Below are positions 8,136 through 17,200 of a stretch of 40,221 nt of DNA, piece after piece. Each line of letters starts with the position of its first letter. The stretch's first letter is position 1. The stretch comes from Saprospiraceae bacterium. GTDB taxonomy: Bacteria > Bacteroidota > Bacteroidia > Chitinophagales > Saprospiraceae. A program made the translations under genes and the position numbers. Below the pieces are notes generated by a model. It saw only the letters and a list, made by a program, of their open reading frames with translations. It searched no databases and had not been told where the DNA came from. The stretch spans positions 1 to 40,221 of the forward strand of contig JALQTV010000004.1 of the NCBI GenBank assembly GCA_023268675.1, given 5' to 3'.

Positions 8136-9430
8136 GCCTCTCTTCGCAGATCCAGAATCCTGCTGAGTTTGCCCCCTTCACTGCGGGGTATGCTATCCCG
8201 GGGCACCAGTTCCACATCCATGTGCAAACCGATATTGTTGCGTATTTTTTGCATCAGGTGGGTTCTCAAACCCTCAAGCTGTGAAAGTTCCATCGCGGTC
8301 GATTTCACCTCTACCCGCACATCTACTCTGTCGAGCGCTCCTTTTTTGGATACAACGAGCAGGTAGTGCGGTTCCAGTTCCGGGATATCCCGAATCAGCA
8401 CTTCCACCTGGGTAGGGAACAGATTGACCCCCCGGATAATCAACATATCATCAGCTCTGCCCTTGATTGAGCTCATCTTGACATGGGTGCGTTTGCTGCT
8501 TTTGTCATAAGAAAGATTGCAAATGTCATTGGTCCAGTATCGGAGCAGGGGCATTCCTTTTTTTGTCAGGGTAGTAATGACCAGCACCCCATCGGCACCT
8601 TCGGGTAAGGGTTCTTTTGTTTCGGGATCCAGGATTTCCGGAAAAAAATGATCTTCCCAGATATAACTCCCGCTGCCCTTCTCCTCGTGGTCTTCCTGAG
8701 ACACTCCCGGCCCTATGATTTCACTCAGACCATAAATATTGGTAGCCACTATGCCCAGTCCCGCTTCTACATCTTCCCGGATCGTTTCCGTCCAGGGTTC
8801 CGCCCCCAGCACCCCAAATTTCAGGTTCAGTGCCTTTTTTCCAATGCCTCTCTTTTTCACCTCTTCTGCCAGCGTCTGGGCATAAGAGGGCGTACAACAG
8901 ATCACTTCAGGTTGAAAATCCTGCAACAACATCAGTTGACGATCGGTCATACCTCCTGAAACCGGAACTACTGCCAATCCGAGTTTTTCCGCTCCTGCGT
9001 GAATGCCCAAACCTCCCGTAAAAAGTCCGTATCCGTAAGCATTGTGAATCTTCATCCCCGGTCGTGCTCCTCCCGCGTACAAACTTCGCGCATTGACTTC
9101 TGCAAAAATCTCCAGGTCGCCTGCAGTATAAGCTACCACTGTGGGCTTGCCAGTCGTTCCACTCGAAGCGTGGATGCGGCGGATCTCCTCCTGAGGTACG
9201 GCCAGCAGGCCAAAAGGATAGTGATCGCGTAGGTCATTTTTGTAGGTAATGGGCAATTTTGAAATGTCACTGATGTTCAGGATAGTGGAGGGTTTTAGCC
9301 CCAGTTGATCAAAAGTTCCCCGGTAAAAAGGCACGCGATCGTACACATAAGCAGCCAGTTGTGACAAGCGCTCTGATTGAAGGCGGCGAAGTTTTTCCAG
9401 GGGCAGGCTTTCGATTTCAGGATTGAACAT
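8132..9430 (-). CDS. paaK: Phenylacetate-CoA ligase family protein
   Basis: A 432-residue adenylate-forming enzyme closely resembling PaaK, which makes phenylacetyl-CoA from phenylacetate, ATP and CoA. Length and start (FNPEIESLP) match the family. The ATP-binding loop SSGTTGKPT is at 89-97, followed by the NIYGLSEIIGPGV acyl/adenylate motif and the C-terminal hinge segment GRADDMLIIRGVNLFP. No paa oxygenase or ring-cleavage genes accompany it in the window; lone paaK-like genes may activate other aryl acids, so the substrate is inferred only. It is transcribed toward the upstream deacylase gene, with 4 bp of overlap at the 3' ends and no terminator seen. Confidence 0.9.
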   Translation of the reverse strand: MFNPEIESLPLEKLRRLQSERLSQLAAYVYDRVPFYRGTFDQLGLKPSTILNISDISKLPITYKNDLRDHYPFGLLAVPQEEIRRIHASSGTTGKPTVVAYTAGDLEIFAEVNARSLYAGGARPGMKIHNAYGYGLFTGGLGIHAGAEKLGLAVVPVSGGMTDRQLMLLQDFQPEVICCTPSYAQTLAEEVKKRGIGKKALNLKFGVLGAEPWTETIREDVEAGLGIVATNIYGLSEIIGPGVSQEDHEEKGSGSYIWEDHFFPEILDPETKEPLPEGADGVLVITTLTKKGMPLLRYWTNDICNLSYDKSSKRTHVKMSSIKGRADDMLIIRGVNLFPTQVEVLIRDIPELEPHYLLVVSKKGALDRVDVRVEVKSTAMELSQLEGLRTHLMQKIRNNIGLHMDVELVPRDSIPRSEGGKLSRILDLRREA

Positions 9431-9594
9431 AGCGTTGGTATTTTTAGCGTTTCGTTTGATGCCTGACTGATTTTTTGGCGAAGCCTAAAAAGCAAGACGG
9501 ACGGAAAACATTGGAAACAACAATTATTTTAGGTATCAGACAAATAGATGCAAGAATCCTTTAAAATAACAAGATATCCGTATTAAATTAACTG

Positions 9595-9623
9595 TTGACG
9601 CCCTCAAAATTGCTGTAAATTTC
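9595..9623 (+). promoter_or_regulatory. Promoter candidate for deacylase-family copy 2
   Basis: TTG at 9595-9597 (GTTG, 3 of 4 of the -33 box) is followed by an 18-nt spacer and TAAATTTC at 9616-9623, a 5-of-6 match to TANNTTTG. The predicted start near 9630 gives a leader of about 25 nt before the ATG at 9656. The surrounding 9431-9655 intergenic stretch is A/T-rich and otherwise featureless. Confidence 0.42.
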
Positions 9624-9655
9624 GATAAGCCTATTTTTTCAATAAAATTTTTCAC

Positions 9656-11329
9656 ATGAAAGCGAAAAACCTCCTGATTACTGCCATAGCAGCCCTCATG
9701 ACGGGTGCCTGTGCCGGCCCACCTGCCGAATACGATGTTTTAATCACCAATGGAACCATCTATGACGGTACCGGTGGCAAACCCTATCAAGCAAGTATAG
9801 GCATCAACAGCGATACCATTGCCTTCATAGGTACGGGGCCTGCCCTCGGTAAAGAAACCATCGATGCTGCCGGAATGGCAGTCAGCCCGGGATTCATCAA
9901 TATGCTGAGTTGGGCAACCGAAAGCCTGATCCGCGATCCACGGGGGCTGAGCGATATCAAACAGGGCGTTACTCTGGAAGTCATGGGTGAAGGAAACTCC
10001 ATGGGGCCTTACAAAACAGTCCGTACGATGAAAAACCCCAGAGAAGAAGGACCGGATTCTCTCTCCTGGACTACTCTAGGCCAATACCTGCAAATGCTAG
10101 AAGACATCGGGGTATCTACCAACGTCGCGTCCTTTGTAGGAGCCACGTCCCTGCGCATACACGAAGTTGGCTACCAAAACCGCCCGCCTACTGCCGAAGA
10201 GCTGGAAAACATGAAAAAACTGGCAAGGCAAGCCATGGAAGAAGGAGCACTGGGCATAGGTTCCTCTCTGATTTACGCTCCGGCATTTTATGCCTCTACC
10301 GAAGAACTCACAGAACTGTGCAAGGTCGCCGGCGAATACGGTGGTATGTACATCACTCACATGCGAAGCGAGGGAAACCGATTCCTTGAAGCCATCGACG
10401 AAACCATCCAGATTGCTGCCGAGGCAGGGGTTCCGGCGGAAATTTATCACCTCAAAGCAGGAGGAGTGGACAACTGGCCGAAAATGGATCTCGCTATCGC
10501 AAAAATTGACAGCGCCAGAAGTGCCGGAATAAAAATCACTACCGACATGTACAACTATGCCGCCGGTTCTACCGGACTCAACGCTACCATGCCCCCCTGG
10601 TGCCAGGAAGGCGGTTACAAAGGCTGGGTAAAAAACATGAGCGATCCGGCCACCCGCGCAAAGATCAAAGCCGAAATGTACACCAATACCAATGAATGGG
10701 AAAACTTCTTCTACCTGGCCGGACCGGATAACATATTATTGGTAGGCTTCGAAAATGAAACCCTCCGCAAAACCTATACCGGCAAAACACTTAGAGAAGC
10801 AGCTGAAATGATGGGCATAGACCCCGCAGATGCTGCCATGAACCTGGTCATCGAAGATGGATCGAGAGTAGGAACGGTCTATTTCCTGATGTCCGAAGAA
10901 AATGTCAAGAAAATCATGCAATTGCCTTATATGAGTTTTGGATCAGACGCAGGAGCTGTTGCAGCTGAAGGCGAGGTGCTGGAATCCATGACACACCCCA
11001 GAACCTACGGCAATTTTGCACGCTTGCTGGGAAAATATGTAAGAGATGAAAAGGTATTGCCTTTAGAAGAAGCTGTCCGAAAGTTGACTGCTCTTCCGGC
11101 AGACAACCTGAAACTCAGTGGAAGGGGCATGCTCAGCCCCGGTTTCTATGCTGATGTCGTGATTTTCGATCCGGACAAGATCCAGGACCATGCCACTTTC
11201 GAAGAACCGCATCAGTACTCCACCGGGGTCGTACATGTGTTGGTCAATGGCCGGCAAGTCCTCAAAGATGGAGAACATACCGGCGCAAAGCCAGGGAAAT
11301 TTGTTAAAGGTCCGGGTTGGAAAAATTAA
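9656..11329 (+). CDS. D-aminoacylase-like lipoprotein lacking the HxH metal motif, copy 2
   Basis: A 557-residue member of the N-acyl-D-amino-acid deacylase family with lipobox TGAC (Cys19). The N-terminal beta domain (YDVLITNGTIYDG) and C-terminal return (ADVVIFDPDKI) are intact, and likely metal or substrate residues His235 (THMRSEG), His265 (YHLKAGG) and Asp431 (GSDAG) remain. The segment that reads GFID-LHTHLE in copy 1 reads GFIN-MLSWAT here, so the two HxH histidines are replaced by Leu84 and Trp86. The Cys position reads GEGNS. It may bind one metal, use a different ligand set or no longer be a hydrolase; the intact reading frame and otherwise strong conservation argue against simple decay. 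An intrinsic terminator follows directly. Confidence 0.86.
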   Translation: MKAKNLLITAIAALMTGACAGPPAEYDVLITNGTIYDGTGGKPYQASIGINSDTIAFIGTGPALGKETIDAAGMAVSPGFINMLSWATESLIRDPRGLSDIKQGVTLEVMGEGNSMGPYKTVRTMKNPREEGPDSLSWTTLGQYLQMLEDIGVSTNVASFVGATSLRIHEVGYQNRPPTAEELENMKKLARQAMEEGALGIGSSLIYAPAFYASTEELTELCKVAGEYGGMYITHMRSEGNRFLEAIDETIQIAAEAGVPAEIYHLKAGGVDNWPKMDLAIAKIDSARSAGIKITTDMYNYAAGSTGLNATMPPWCQEGGYKGWVKNMSDPATRAKIKAEMYTNTNEWENFFYLAGPDNILLVGFENETLRKTYTGKTLREAAEMMGIDPADAAMNLVIEDGSRVGTVYFLMSEENVKKIMQLPYMSFGSDAGAVAAEGEVLESMTHPRTYGNFARLLGKYVRDEKVLPLEEAVRKLTALPADNLKLSGRGMLSPGFYADVVIFDPDKIQDHATFEEPHQYSTGVVHVLVNGRQVLKDGEHTGAKPGKFVKGPGWKN

Positions 11330-11338
11330 TTTCCGGGC

Positions 11339-11364
11339 GGAGATGGGCTATTCATCTCCTTTTT
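11339..11364 (+). terminator. Intrinsic terminator after deacylase copy 2
   Basis: GGAGATG (11339-11345) pairs with CATCTCC (11353-11359) across a 7-nt loop and is followed by TTTTT (11360-11364), a classic intrinsic terminator on the plus strand. It overlaps the stop codon of the convergent porP/sprF-like gene at 11363-11365. Confidence 0.8.
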
Positions 11365-12322
11365 AAAACATATATTGATAGCCAACGTAAAAGTCGTAAC
11401 TGCTGCCCCGGGTAGCTGCAATATCTCCCATATTGAAGCTGCCCCGGGTACCGGCTTTGATCAGGCCGTCCCTGGTCAATACATTCCTGAAGTACACTCC
11501 GGCCTGAAAACTCATCAAATTTGCCGAAGAATAATCCAGTCCTGCCCAAAATGTTTCTATCATTTCCAGCCTTATACCCAAGTGTGTATTGAACAGATTT
11601 TGCTGCGCATAATCCACCCAGACAGAAGGTTCAATTAAAAATACATCTCTCACTATACGCACTCCTATCACAGCATTGGCGTGTAACCTATTTTCATATT
11701 TGGCGGCACTACCGAGACCGGAATAGTCAAAACTACCCGGAATCAAGCCTGTGACAGCTGCACCGAAGTAAAAAGAACTTTTGCCATACAAATCTGATGC
11801 ATTGGACAGATATAAGAATCCTGCTGCCGCATTGAAGTCAAACTGGTTGAGTTCTCCCCCAGGAATGAGGTTGTCGTCCGGATCATTGACGACCAGATCC
11901 AATCCATCAAACAACTGCTGGTTTACCATACCTGCAAGGCCTATTGCCAGTCGATCCTTTTGTCCCAGTCCCGGTCGGAATCTATAGGCATAAGTCATGC
12001 CAATCTGATTAAAAACCATAGGCTGTATCTCGTCGTGGTTAAAAAAACCACCCAGACTCATCTGCTGGTCCATTAGCGGAACCTGCACTCCCAACATGGC
12101 AGTTTTGGGTGACCCGTCGAAACCTGCCCACTGCCGGCGATAAGCCATACTGACCTCCATGCTCTCTCCCATAGCTGTCATCGCAGGATTCCAAAGATAA
12201 GACAACTCCCCAAACGCCGGCCTATTGGCCACTTGCTGTGCCTGAATCCCTATGGTCCAAAGTCCGGAAAACAGTCCGAACAGCACTCCTATTTGCCGCA
12301 AATTATACCACTTTGCTTTCAT
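11363..12322 (-). CDS. PorP/SprF family type IX secretion outer-membrane protein
   Basis: A 319-residue outer-membrane beta-barrel protein of the PorP/SprF family. A signal peptide (to about residue 29, GIQAQ) precedes the family hallmark: an early NPAMTAMGES segment, then AYRRQWAGFDGSP. The remainder is a series of amphipathic strands, ending DFYVGYQYMF with a C-terminal Phe. SprF is needed for the surface export or attachment of the giant adhesin SprB in Flavobacterium johnsoniae, and PorP/SprF genes typically sit right after a gene encoding a type B (CHU_C) sorting domain. That is the case here: its ATG shares one nucleotide with the upstream TGA. Function in this species is inferred from that arrangement. 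Confidence 0.93.
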   Translation of the reverse strand: MKAKWYNLRQIGVLFGLFSGLWTIGIQAQQVANRPAFGELSYLWNPAMTAMGESMEVSMAYRRQWAGFDGSPKTAMLGVQVPLMDQQMSLGGFFNHDEIQPMVFNQIGMTYAYRFRPGLGQKDRLAIGLAGMVNQQLFDGLDLVVNDPDDNLIPGGELNQFDFNAAAGFLYLSNASDLYGKSSFYFGAAVTGLIPGSFDYSGLGSAAKYENRLHANAVIGVRIVRDVFLIEPSVWVDYAQQNLFNTHLGIRLEMIETFWAGLDYSSANLMSFQAGVYFRNVLTRDGLIKAGTRGSFNMGDIAATRGSSYDFYVGYQYMF

Positions 12323-14229
12323 CAGTTTCTCAGTATGGTCAGCGTCTGTTTGATTTGCTTGTTGCGAAAAGCAAGCACATAAAAATAATTTCCATCAGGT
12401 AGCGGTGAACCCTTGTAGGTACCGTCGAAACGCTCATCATCCCACTGGTAATTTATCTTTTGATAGACTATATTTCCCCAGCGGTTAAAAACCCTGAGCA
12501 CATTATTTCCATATTTTTCTGCCTTCGGAAAAAAAAGCACATCGTTCTTCCCATCTCCATTGGGAGTGATCAAACTTATGCGAGGCAGTTCAATGTCGCT
12601 GTCAAGCACCTCCACAACAACAGAATCCCTTATCACACAGCCGTTTTCATCTATCATCACCACCTTGTAGGTAGTTGTTTCCAGTGCTTGTATCACAGGA
12701 TTGGCAATAGCAGGATCGCTTACGGGATAGGCTGCGGGCAGCCAAAAATAACTCAGCGCTCCATCGGCCTGCAATTGAATGGTAGTACCTTCCACTATAC
12801 AGGTATCCGGTCCTGCATCAGCTGCTATCGGAAACAGTTCTACCATTACAGCAGCCGTATCTGCTCCACATGCGTTTGTTCCGATTACGCTGTACAAAGA
12901 AGAATAGACCGGTGCTGCCAGCACTTCTGAAGTATTGGACTGGTTCAAGGTCGCAGAAGTATCTATCCAGATATATTCCGAAGCACCTGAAACAGTCAGT
13001 GCAACTGATTCTCCCGGGCATATTTGCCAAAAGGTATCCGTTACATTCACTTGGGGAGTCTGAGCAGTAAGCACTTCTACCGTATCAGCATAACTGCAAT
13101 CGTACTCATTTGTTATTGTCAGGCTATAGGTTCCGGGCTCGACTATGGTAATAGCCGCTTCGGTGGCACCTGTGGACCATTCATAAGATTTGAAACCCGT
13201 TCCCGGAGAGAGCGTCAGACCCTGATCACCGCAAATGGCCTGTTCGCCCCCCAGATCAAATACCGGAATATGCGAAGCCTCTATTTCAAAAGCTTTCTCT
13301 GTCGCACAATTGTTGGCATCTGCTACCTGCAGGGTGTAATTGCCTGACTCCATTGCTACCAGGAAGGTATCGGTCATGATTTTATTCCCTATGCGAAACT
13401 GATAAGGCGGAACCCCACCCCGAACGGACCAGCTCACAGAAGCAGGCTGTACTTCACAGGGTTTTTCTTGCATCGTTATGTCCATAATCTCCGGAGCGCT
13501 CTCAGGTTGCGTTACGGAAATGTCTCCTCGGTACATCAGCGTTCCATCTGTATCTCTGAACTCAAAAGTGTAATTTCCTGCCTGCAAACCACTCAGGCTG
13601 GCTCCCGAAGCAGTAAAATCACCGGGGCCTTTCCAGGTAAGGTCCGTGTCGATAAGTTCCTGTGGAACCTGCAGCTGAATGCCACCATCTTCGGCACCAT
13701 AACAAGTAGCCGGGCGTACCGTCCATCCCACATTGAGCGGCTTTAGCAGACGAACCACTCCGGGTTTGGCATCCAGGTCTATCGCTTCGTGCTTGTCAGC
13801 TGAGGCCGTAGTCGCCTGCACAATTTCTATGGGAAGCGGTTCATTTTGAATGCGAATGAGCGTAGAATCACCCGGATTCCCTGATACCCTAAACTGCAAA
13901 CGGACGATAGCACTGTTATCAGCCAGCGTCTGCCCTATGCCGTTAATGTCAAACCAGGAGAACCGCAGGATGCCATTTGCAGAGGAAGTACTGCCCAAAG
14001 CAGTATTCGACAGATCCCCCTTAGAAAACGAAAGGTATTCCAATACCTCCGGATTCCAGGCAATGGAAAAATCCATACTCACGATCCTGCTGAAGTCCCT
14101 CACCCGTAGTTCGAGATCCAGAGAATCGCCGGATACCGCGGAGGTATCCGGCAAAACCATGGTTAAAGGTTGACTATAACTCAGACTCATAGCAAAGAAT
14201 GCCAAGCCGGCCAGCAATTGATATTTCAT
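12322..14229 (-). CDS. Cohesin-like, SprB/Ig-like surface protein with CHU_C (type B) sorting domain
   Basis: A 635-residue T9SS cargo protein. The signal peptide ends near SLSYSQ (residue 20). Residues ~21-165 resemble a cohesin-type beta sandwich (SGDSLDLELRVRDF, MDFSIAWNPEVLEYLSF, ILRFSWFDINGIG). Residues ~170-335 hold SprB-like repeats (VPPYQFRIG, GNYTLQVADANNC). About 340-545 is Ig-like, including EYDCSYADTVEV and GPDTCIVEGTTIQLQADG. The last ~85 residues form the gliding-motility-associated C-terminal domain: ITPNGDGKNDVLFFP, LRVFNRWGNIVYQ, then LPDGNYFYVL. That domain targets proteins for type B secretion and PorP-linked surface retention. It lies 27 nt after the giant gene and one nucleotide into porP/sprF, so a three-gene operon is clear. 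The cohesin call rests on pattern recognition. Confidence 0.92.
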   Translation of the reverse strand: MKYQLLAGLAFFAMSLSYSQPLTMVLPDTSAVSGDSLDLELRVRDFSRIVSMDFSIAWNPEVLEYLSFSKGDLSNTALGSTSSANGILRFSWFDINGIGQTLADNSAIVRLQFRVSGNPGDSTLIRIQNEPLPIEIVQATTASADKHEAIDLDAKPGVVRLLKPLNVGWTVRPATCYGAEDGGIQLQVPQELIDTDLTWKGPGDFTASGASLSGLQAGNYTFEFRDTDGTLMYRGDISVTQPESAPEIMDITMQEKPCEVQPASVSWSVRGGVPPYQFRIGNKIMTDTFLVAMESGNYTLQVADANNCATEKAFEIEASHIPVFDLGGEQAICGDQGLTLSPGTGFKSYEWSTGATEAAITIVEPGTYSLTITNEYDCSYADTVEVLTAQTPQVNVTDTFWQICPGESVALTVSGASEYIWIDTSATLNQSNTSEVLAAPVYSSLYSVIGTNACGADTAAVMVELFPIAADAGPDTCIVEGTTIQLQADGALSYFWLPAAYPVSDPAIANPVIQALETTTYKVVMIDENGCVIRDSVVVEVLDSDIELPRISLITPNGDGKNDVLFFPKAEKYGNNVLRVFNRWGNIVYQKINYQWDDERFDGTYKGSPLPDGNYFYVLAFRNKQIKQTLTILRN

Positions 14230-14256
14230 ACAAACTTCTCTCGCTCGGTTATGAGA

Positions 14257-17200
14257 TTATTCTATGATAATCATGCTCTTTGTAGCAATGAAGTCTTCTG
14301 TTTTCAAAGTGTAGTAATAGGTTCCCGGAGCAAGTCCGGCCTTTTCAAAATTGATCTGATGCGTACCTTTTCCGTACTGTCCACGTATGCGCCTGACCAA
14401 TCCTCCCATGCTATCAAATACATCCATTTGAAGGCCTGAAGGTTTTGGCAAACTGAATTTGATCACCGTTACATCCACAAAGGGGTTGGGTTGGTTTTGG
14501 AACAAAGTGTAATCACCTGTTTCCCACTGTGGAGCAAATGGCGGCGGCAAACTCGGAGGAGTTACAGCCGGAGTATTATTGCTTTCAGCAACAAAATTCA
14601 GCGCAATTTCCATAGGTTCTGAATCCGGCGTATGAGCTACGGAAGACAAGGCATTTTTATCGAGCCAGATCAGGTCTTTCAATGATCCCGCCGCTTTGGT
14701 AGCTTTCAGACGCAGGGTAAATACCTCTTCTTCTTCCGAAGCATTTACACCTTCTCCGGTCATGCTAAACCAGCTGAAGCGCAGTTGGCCTCTGTTGACA
14801 TTGCTGGTACCTACTGACAGGGAGTTCAAAGCATCTGACTCAGGTTTGTCGATGGCTACAAATTCCAGTTTGGAATTGTCAAAAGCCAGGGCAAACTGAT
14901 AGCTCGCAATATTGTTAAAATCTTTACTGGCAAAGGGTAATTCTATTATTTCACCCGGTGCAATCGCCTGATCCTGCAGATCAAAAGTAAGTACCTCTTC
15001 TCCGCGTGGAGAAGCATCTACCTGTTGCAATTCATTCGTTTTTGCACGTCCCAGGATGTCTCCGACTTTCACAGCCGTGAAATTGACAGCATGCTCTCCT
15101 TCCATGGTCATTTCAACCGAATTATTGTAGGGGAATACATTGTATGCATCAAATGACTCCGGCATGTTTTGCTTTTCAGAGACAAACACCCAGGGTTTGC
15201 AATCGCCAAAGGAATCAGAGGTTCCAATAATCAAGCGCTGGATCAAGAACAAATCAAGGGTAGTAAAGGCACCATTACAATTGGCATCGCCTGCGATGAT
15301 TTGGTAAGGAGAATAAATCTGTTCCGGCTCCAATCCAAGGATAAAGCGCTGGCCTACAAACAATGCATAGGTTGACAAGCCATTGGCAGGATTATCTCCT
15401 CTTTCAGGCACGATTACATAAGAACCACCCACCGGTAAATCTTCCAACACATAGTTACCCAAATCGTCGGTTTCTCCGATGATCTCCAGGTCTCTGCTTC
15501 GCACATGAATATCCACACCCTTTACTCCGGCTCCGGTAAAAGTAGCAACTGAACCTCTCAAACCGGTACTCTGTACCACAGTCACCATACCCTTGATCGC
15601 TATGAAGGCAGGTTCTGACACAGATCCATCCCGCATACCTGCCAATTCCATTTGCAGCGGACTATTGGCAAAACGGATAGGTGTGGCTTGCCCCGGAGTA
15701 CCCAGAAGTTCTACTGTAAGGAAAAACAAAGTATCGTTGTCGTTCAGATCTACCCCCAGGCCACTGTTGTCGTAGTAATTGAAAGTAAGGTTGCTCACAT
15801 TCAGAATAGGCGTAATCTTGCCGGCAGTCACCCCTGTAACTCTTGCAACAGAGGGATCATCAATCGTAAGTGAGCCCGCAAGTGAAGCAATTTTTGACAA
15901 GTTACTGATCACCACAGGCAGTTGGATTACTGCTCCGGGAGCACCGCGGGATTCGGTGATGTTGAGTTCAACCAAACTGCTATCCAGTTCTACATTGATT
16001 AAGAAGCAACGCTGTGTACCTCCACAGCTGTTGGTTACTTCCAGACATACGTTATAAGTACCCTCGTCACAGAATTCATGTACCGGGTTCTCTTCGGTAG
16101 AAGTTGCTGTCCCATCACCAAAGTTCCAGACATAGGTTCCATCAGAAGAATTATTGACAAAAGTTGCCGTTACTCCATCCAGAGTATAAGTAAAATCAGC
16201 TGTTGGCATGCCACCTGTAGAACTTCCAATCGTCACAGCTGCAATACCTGTACATCCTCTACTGTCTTCCACTGTCAGGTTATAGTTGCCCGCAGATAGG
16301 TTAGACAAGAGATAGATACTGCCGCTGGAGGTAGTAGAACCACTGGATGAACCTGACCAGGAGATGGTATAAGGAGGCTGATCCGTAAAAAATTCAAACG
16401 TAATCACATCGTTTCCACCACAATTGCCACTTTCAATCGTATAATCAAACAAGTTTGCCGGGCCTTCTGCTACAGTAACCATTCTCGCAATAGAACAACC
16501 ATTGGCATCTTCCACCCGGATTAGATAATCACCTGCAGCCAGATCTGTGAAAGTCCAGGTATTTGTATTGATTTGTGTACTCGTAGAACCCGTGCCACTA
16601 TTGTAGGAAACAATGAATGGCCCGGTACCCTCGGTAATTGCCAACGCAATATTATTGGCTTGTCCACATTCATTAGCCACCAGTGTAGTAGTAAAATCAA
16701 GCGATGATTCTACATTCACAAAAGTAAAGGAACTACTCTCAGAACATTCGTTGTACACACCCTTAGCCTCGATTCCATAAGTACCGCTGGGAAGGTTCTT
16801 GATTTCAAAGCTGGTACCAGTCACGCGGATACTGCCATTTACAGGACCCGTCCAGGAAAGATCATAAGGTCCAAAGCCCTGGGTAAAGTTGACCAAAACA
16901 GAACCTTCGGCCGTACAGGGATCCGAATTGACAACGGTGCTGAACAAATCTGCACTTGACTCGACAATATTGACTGTCTGACTAAGCCAGCAACCCAATG
17001 CATCGGTGATGTATATGGTATATCTTCCGGAAAGAAGATCTGTGATCTCATAGGCTGCCCCACTGATGGTATCCACCCCGTTACTTGGACCATTCCAATT
17101 GATGGTATAGGGACTGGCTCCGCCCAAAATGTCTACCCAGATGGTATTGTACGCGCCACACTCTCCCTGGATGAGCGATGACTCTGATTCCAGATCGGAA

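Noticed and set aside
8132-9430. A full phenylacetate degradation cluster
   Set aside because: Only a paaK-like gene is present; no paaABCDE, paaG or paaZ-like genes occur nearby.
14128-14152. Perfect 10-bp inverted repeat (GCCGGATACC/GGTATCCGGC) near the start of the CHU_C gene
   Set aside because: A perfect 10-bp stem with a short loop is expected about once in two such windows by chance, and there is no T-run or other signal.
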